DNA from: Phallusia fumigata
Taxonomy: Eukaryota > Chordata > Ascidiacea > Phlebobranchia > Ascidiidae
Length of the DNA stretch: 24,047 bases
Assembly: GCA_008931825.1 (NCBI GenBank)
Contig: QXVZ01021567.1
Coordinates: 1-24,047 of the forward strand
Direction: 5' to 3'
The notes beneath the pieces were generated by a model. That model did no database searches, had not been told where the DNA came from, and saw only the letters and a program-made list of their open reading frames with translations. The translations under genes were made by a program, and so were the position numbers. Shown piece after piece: positions 19,821 to 24,047 of the stretch (its first letter is position 1; each line of letters starts with the position of its first letter).

Positions 19821-22237
19821 ACACAACCAAAGTCGTAAACTGAGGCAAAGCGTTTTACCAACGTTACTTACCAACAGTCCAAAATTTGCGCCAAAAAAAG
19901 CTACAAAGCTGCTGTTTAAAACGTTTTGAACTTTACGTCACACCTCTGCCGTGCATACAACTTTAATGCATAAGCCAATGCTTTAAAATTTAAGTATAAT
20001 CAGCAATGTTTGAACAGAAGCAAAATCTACTGAAAAATGGTATACTTGACTTGACATAGCAACACCACTTCTGGTCTACAGGTACAAAACATCGGAAAAA
20101 ACAAAATGCGTCAGTGAATTCCGTTTTCGATTCAAGTCTGACGTAATTCCTACATTTGGGTGTCCTGTATTTCACCTAGCATTTGGCCAGCAGCCACAGA
20201 GAGTCAGGTACGTCAATCATATGACAAAAGCAGCGTTAAGAACGTCTGAGCCTGTCAAACAGAAGTAATCGCTCCGTTCGCTGCCGTGCGCCTTCATGCA
20301 ACATTTAACGTGCGGGTTTGGTTGAGGAGGCTGACCGAAAACACAACGATATTAAATTTTGAAGCGTGTTTTTGCCCATGAGGTTTCGACAACTTTTCAC
20401 TTTCCGTAATCTTTCTGCTGGCCTGGTAACATTGCCAGTTCAACCAAAGCTCCAAATACCGTAGCTTGCAACGATTTTGACATATGCTGATATGTGTCTC
20501 GATGGTATATATCGAAAGCATAACTGAGCTAGCCGAGTTAACCGTACTGAGAAGTAAATACCCCGAAATCTCAACTCACTATACGCCCACAAGTCCCTAC
20601 AACCCTAACGTATTTGCCCTCAAGACAAGATAATTGTTACAAACCAACCAAAAATCGTCATATCCCACACAAAATTCGTAGACCAAACACTCTTAGACCT
20701 AGCACAAACGTCTGGCTATCTGAAAACAATGCCTACATGATAGACTCACCTAGCCTAAACATCTAAGTGTTTTACTGTGAATGGCTCGTTTTGCGCTAAC
20801 TGAAACCGTTATCGGTCGTGGTGTCGACTTTCAATTCTCCGCAACGAATTAGTGGCGACACAATGCGAACGAACCCATCGCAGTCTCGCTGTAAGTGGGG
20901 TTGGGCCGCTCGTGTAACAACAGAACTGCGCCCTGCCTACGCGTTCCTCTGTTTTCACTTTGTCCTCGAAAAAAGTCGACTGCGAAAAAGGTACACCGCA
21001 CGGGATGACGTAAAAGTGCTGCGTCATCAGTGACGCAAAAAGCAGGCACGCAAGATCCGTTTGCCAAGATTTTTCGGGAAAAATTAAGACATATGTTCTG
21101 TATTTCCGACTGACCTGCCTGTGCCTACCAGCTGCGTGAAAAACAACTGGCGCTGGTAATCGAGCAGTATGTATAAGCCCGTGCGGGAGCGAAAACAAGC
21201 CGTACGCGCGCTTCCAAGAAGTTACGGTTCAGCAAAGTTCACAACAGCGGCGGGACCATGCATCAGCTACACCTCAGCTGAAGGTGCGCGGGCGAATTTG
21301 ACCTTATCTCCCTGCTAGGCACGCGTGCTCCTGGCCGCTAACGAGACATTATCCTTCTTGATCAGCCTCTGTGTGCAGCAAGTGATGAGAAAACGCGCGT
21401 TATCGGCCTAGGTAATGCGCAAAGCGTATTTCTGTTCGTCAGCGGACCAGACCATGGCCCACGGCAAGCAGTAAATCTCAACAGAACGCGGATGCCGAAT
21501 AGATGCGCACGTCAAGGCGGCAGGCGACACGCGTTAAGGAATTTGTCGCGTAAACAAGGACGCGACATACGTTGCGGGCGCCAATCGGTTTGTAAGGGGG
21601 CCGGAGCGACAAGAACATGCTTTTATGAAAACATGACAGACGGAAAAGAAAACACGAACCTGTTAAGCTTCGAACGTAGGAGACTGGCGGCAAAACAGTA
21701 TTTGGCCCATCTTTACACAGTACTGGCACATTATGTGTAATTTTCAAAATTAAAACCTTGCAGTGGTAACAAGGGCCAGGTTCTTAAACTCTGCTTGAAA
21801 CCCTGTAAACCCTGGCCCATATAACCTCTTTGTGAGTTCAAAAATATATCAGAACCGTACTTCGGTAAGTGCATCCGCACCGCACTGCCTTTGTAGGCGC
21901 ATCCGATTTGCTAAACATGAGGCCATATAAAGCCAAGGTTCGGCGTTAAAGTTTCCAGAAAATTCGCAAACGTGAAAACTAACACCACAAAACCTGACCT
22001 TCGCAGCGTTAACAAGTCTTCCGGAGATAAAGTGATCACGTCTATCTTATCTGCACTTGAGCATCTGTCTGTCTTGCCAAGACACATTACATGCATGAAA
22101 AAACAAGGCAGCGGAAATCAGTGTTTCCACTTTTCAGTCGCATCTGCACTGGTTTGTTAAAAAGGGCAGAAAATCTGATACGTCATTCATCGTTTACTGA
22201 ACAAAGGAAGTGAGGCAATAGTGCGGGATTTATAGTA
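19821..22237. other. Non-coding stretch, no gene recognised
   Basis: Open frames here are short and unrecognised. An inverted pair of half-CRE sites (TGCGTCA and TGACGCA) lies at 21020-21037, just after TGACGTAA at 21006. The interval 20.8-21.6 kb is richer in CpG than its surroundings and could hold a promoter. Confidence 0.4.
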
Positions 22238-22476
22238 AGGGACCTATCGGTGGCAAGGTATTTAAACCGTTGATGGTGTATATTTACACAGAAAAGTACA
22301 TGTTTAATTATAAACCTGCCTATTTTGCTGAAGTCTTTCCAATGCCCGAATGATACNAGGGACCTATCGGTGGCAAGGTATTTAAACCGTTGATGGTGTA
22401 TATTTACACAGAAAAGTACATGTTTAATTATAAACCTGCCTATTTTGCTGAAGTCTTTCCAATGCCCGAATGATAC
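22238..22476. repeat. Exact 119-bp direct repeat across an N
   Basis: Positions 22238-22356 and 22358-22476 are identical and separated by one N at 22357. Perfect identity around a placeholder base is what two uncollapsed overlapping contig ends would leave, so this is probably an assembly artefact rather than a biological tandem repeat. Confidence 0.9.
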
Positions 22477-23114
22477 TTGAATATTTTCCTGAGAGAAAAC
22501 TTGCTACCTAGAGTATGTAAATATTCCATTTCTGAATGAAAGGCTTAATCCAGCAAGTCAACTCCAGTTTTGACGCAATCACAAATGTACTAAACAGAAG
22601 GGCCTCACTAAACGGAAAAATTGGATTCGGATCTTTGGGATTCGACATTCCTTTACTTTGAACAGCCCCATATAAAACATCGGCTTTTGAAAACAGAAAA
22701 CGCGAAGACATATAGCAGATACCCCAAAACGGTCCAGCCAAAGCGTTGCTATAGTGGGAAGGCTTCCAAAACACGGGTGCCACGAGCCTCGAAGTTGAAC
22801 GCGTCTCGAACCACAATGGTGTATTACACGTACACATCCTGCTATAGCATCGGTTTCGGCAATGCGACACCATGGGTGGGAACTCCGCAGTGCGACACTG
22901 TGTATACAACACGGCGCAAACAAACGCAATAAGATGCCTCGGCTCGTTTTAGAGTTGGGGTAAGTATCCGGGGGTAAGCGTATCCTATATGAGTGGTTGC
23001 TACTACCGAATACAATAGGCGCAAACTTTTGGTTTTGTTTCGTAATTGGGCAATATTTAGTTTTCTTAACTTCTCCGCTTTACTTTATTTGCACAGGTAT
23101 ACACAAGGTGTAAC

Positions 23115-23438
23115 ATGTTTGAGGCGGGTTTACGAACCAGCTTTGTGAAGTCAACTATTACCAAGTTACCTAAAATTTATCAAACAAAGACAAGGTATTC
23201 GACCCAATCTGCTTCTAGCGAAAATATATTTTACTCATATATTGCATTTTGCCACGAACAAAACCGCATAGCATGCCATACAACGCGCCATAAGTCTAAT
23301 TGTAAAGCCAACATATCAACCAATGCCATTGCTAATCGCATCCCACAAACGAACGCACTCTTAATCGCAGCTACCAAGCCATCGAATTACATCGTTGTTT
23401 GCGAGGACAACAACGTTCGTCGTCTTCTGCTGCCATAA
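23115..23438 (+). CDS. Possible small gene with a mitochondrial-presequence-like N-terminus
   Basis: A 107-codon ORF from ATG. A good intron can be read just upstream: the donor GGG-GTAAGTAT at 22960 and the acceptor TTTACTTTATTTGCACAG ending at 23096, 137 bases, with an AG-to-ATG distance of 18 bases. This would be an intron in the 5' UTR. The first 35 residues are rich in Arg, Lys, Ser and Thr with no acidic residue after Glu3 (FVKSTITKLPKIYQTKTRYS), like a mitochondrial targeting peptide. AATAAA overlaps the stop (23437-23442) and recurs at 23506. The rest of the protein is not recognised, and codon content is unremarkable, so the ORF may run into an intron or be chance. Confidence 0.28.
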   Translation: MFEAGLRTSFVKSTITKLPKIYQTKTRYSTQSASSENIFYSYIAFCHEQNRIACHTTRHKSNCKANISTNAIANRIPQTNALLIAATKPSNYIVVCEDNNVRRLLLP

Positions 23439-24047
23439 TAAATCACGCCGCACGCTAAAGTTCAGGTAGCAACGCAATCAACCAAACTTCCTGTGCTAAA
23501 CAACCAATAAACGCTCCAACGAATCAATTCAGCGCTTTGGTATTTTGAGTTACTGGTCAACAACTGAGGCTGTTTTAAATACCAGCACCAAAACTGGCAG
23601 TCTATTGATAAGTTCTGTTGATTTGGCGTACACTGACATCCGGCTTTCACTGTCATCTCGATTGTCTTTTGAGCTGACGAAATCCGACCGAAGCTATGTA
23701 TATATTTGTGTGGATGGAGGCGCAAATGTACACTTTGTAGGAAACTATATGCCAAAAATGTACCTATTAGCATCTCTGCTTGAGAACAATCCAATATTCG
23801 CACATGAAGAAGGAAAAAATCACATGCTGTGAGAACAAACTTAACCTTTGCGTAAACTTACTTCCCCAATACACAGCAAACTACGTAATCGGCATGTTAA
23901 TGTTGCCTGCTCAACGACTCTCATCTGCAAATTTATTGGGAGAGCTTATGGGCAATGCGCTCGCTACCAAGCAACTAGAAGGGTGGCTTTCACCATATGG
24001 GGGTTCCATATACACTATTACCTTATTTAAAAATGCATATATATTGA
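23439..24047. other. Right end of the window, no certain gene
   Basis: A 100-codon open stretch without an initial ATG (23533-23832, plus strand) follows an AG and ends at TGA. It contains ELTKSDRSYVYICVDGG and has no match I recognise. Nothing else is seen to the end. Confidence 0.35.

Noticed and set aside
19820..19850. DFG-like GACTTTGGT on the minus strand, possible kinase exon
   Set aside because: Its surroundings translate to VYDFGCVYCC, with none of the residues expected around a kinase DFG loop.

Overview
The window looks like nuclear DNA of a compact animal genome, most probably an ascidian tunicate (Ciona-type). The reasons are a single divergent FAK-type gene whose tail aligns with vertebrate FAK almost without gaps, a secreted EGF plus discoidin protein, several short introns with GT...AG ends, and AT-rich non-coding DNA. 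The species is inferred from protein character only.

Layout. (1) Positions 78-1308, plus strand: the last four exons of an EGF/F5-8C (discoidin) gene that begins left of the window. Its first intron carries a duplicated 3' splice region. (2) About 2144-2830: a partial, decayed duplicate of the last two exons and 3' flank of that gene, with weaker exon-like relics to 3306. (3) About 3310-5430: no gene recognised. (4) 5580-16473, minus strand: seven exons that join in phase and encode the C-terminal half of focal adhesion kinase: the Tyr861-type site, the proline-rich SH3 ligand and a complete focal adhesion targeting (FAT) domain. They are headed by a 1.7-kb exon encoding about 570 unfamiliar residues. 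No kinase or FERM exon is visible in the 7.5 kb upstream of this exon, so the locus is either the 3' half of a FAK gene with a very long intron or an autonomous kinase-free gene like vertebrate FRNK. The ~6-kb intron holds a possible alternative terminal exon, and this intron plus the one before it hold a cluster of perfect CRE palindromes. (5) 16.5-24 kb: mostly non-coding. It contains a promoter-like GC-rich patch near 16.9-17.2 kb, a 55-residue ORF resembling the end of a tetraspanin behind a CCAAT/CRE/E-box cluster near 19.6 kb, an exact 119-bp repeat across an N (probable assembly artefact) near 22.3 kb, and a possible small gene with a mitochondrial-presequence-like start at 23.1 kb.

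The discoidin gene and the FAK-type gene converge tail to tail. One encodes an extracellular adhesion-type protein and the other a focal-adhesion scaffold, but nothing in the sequence shows that they act together. All splice structures are read by eye from GT/AG sites, phase and protein homology.
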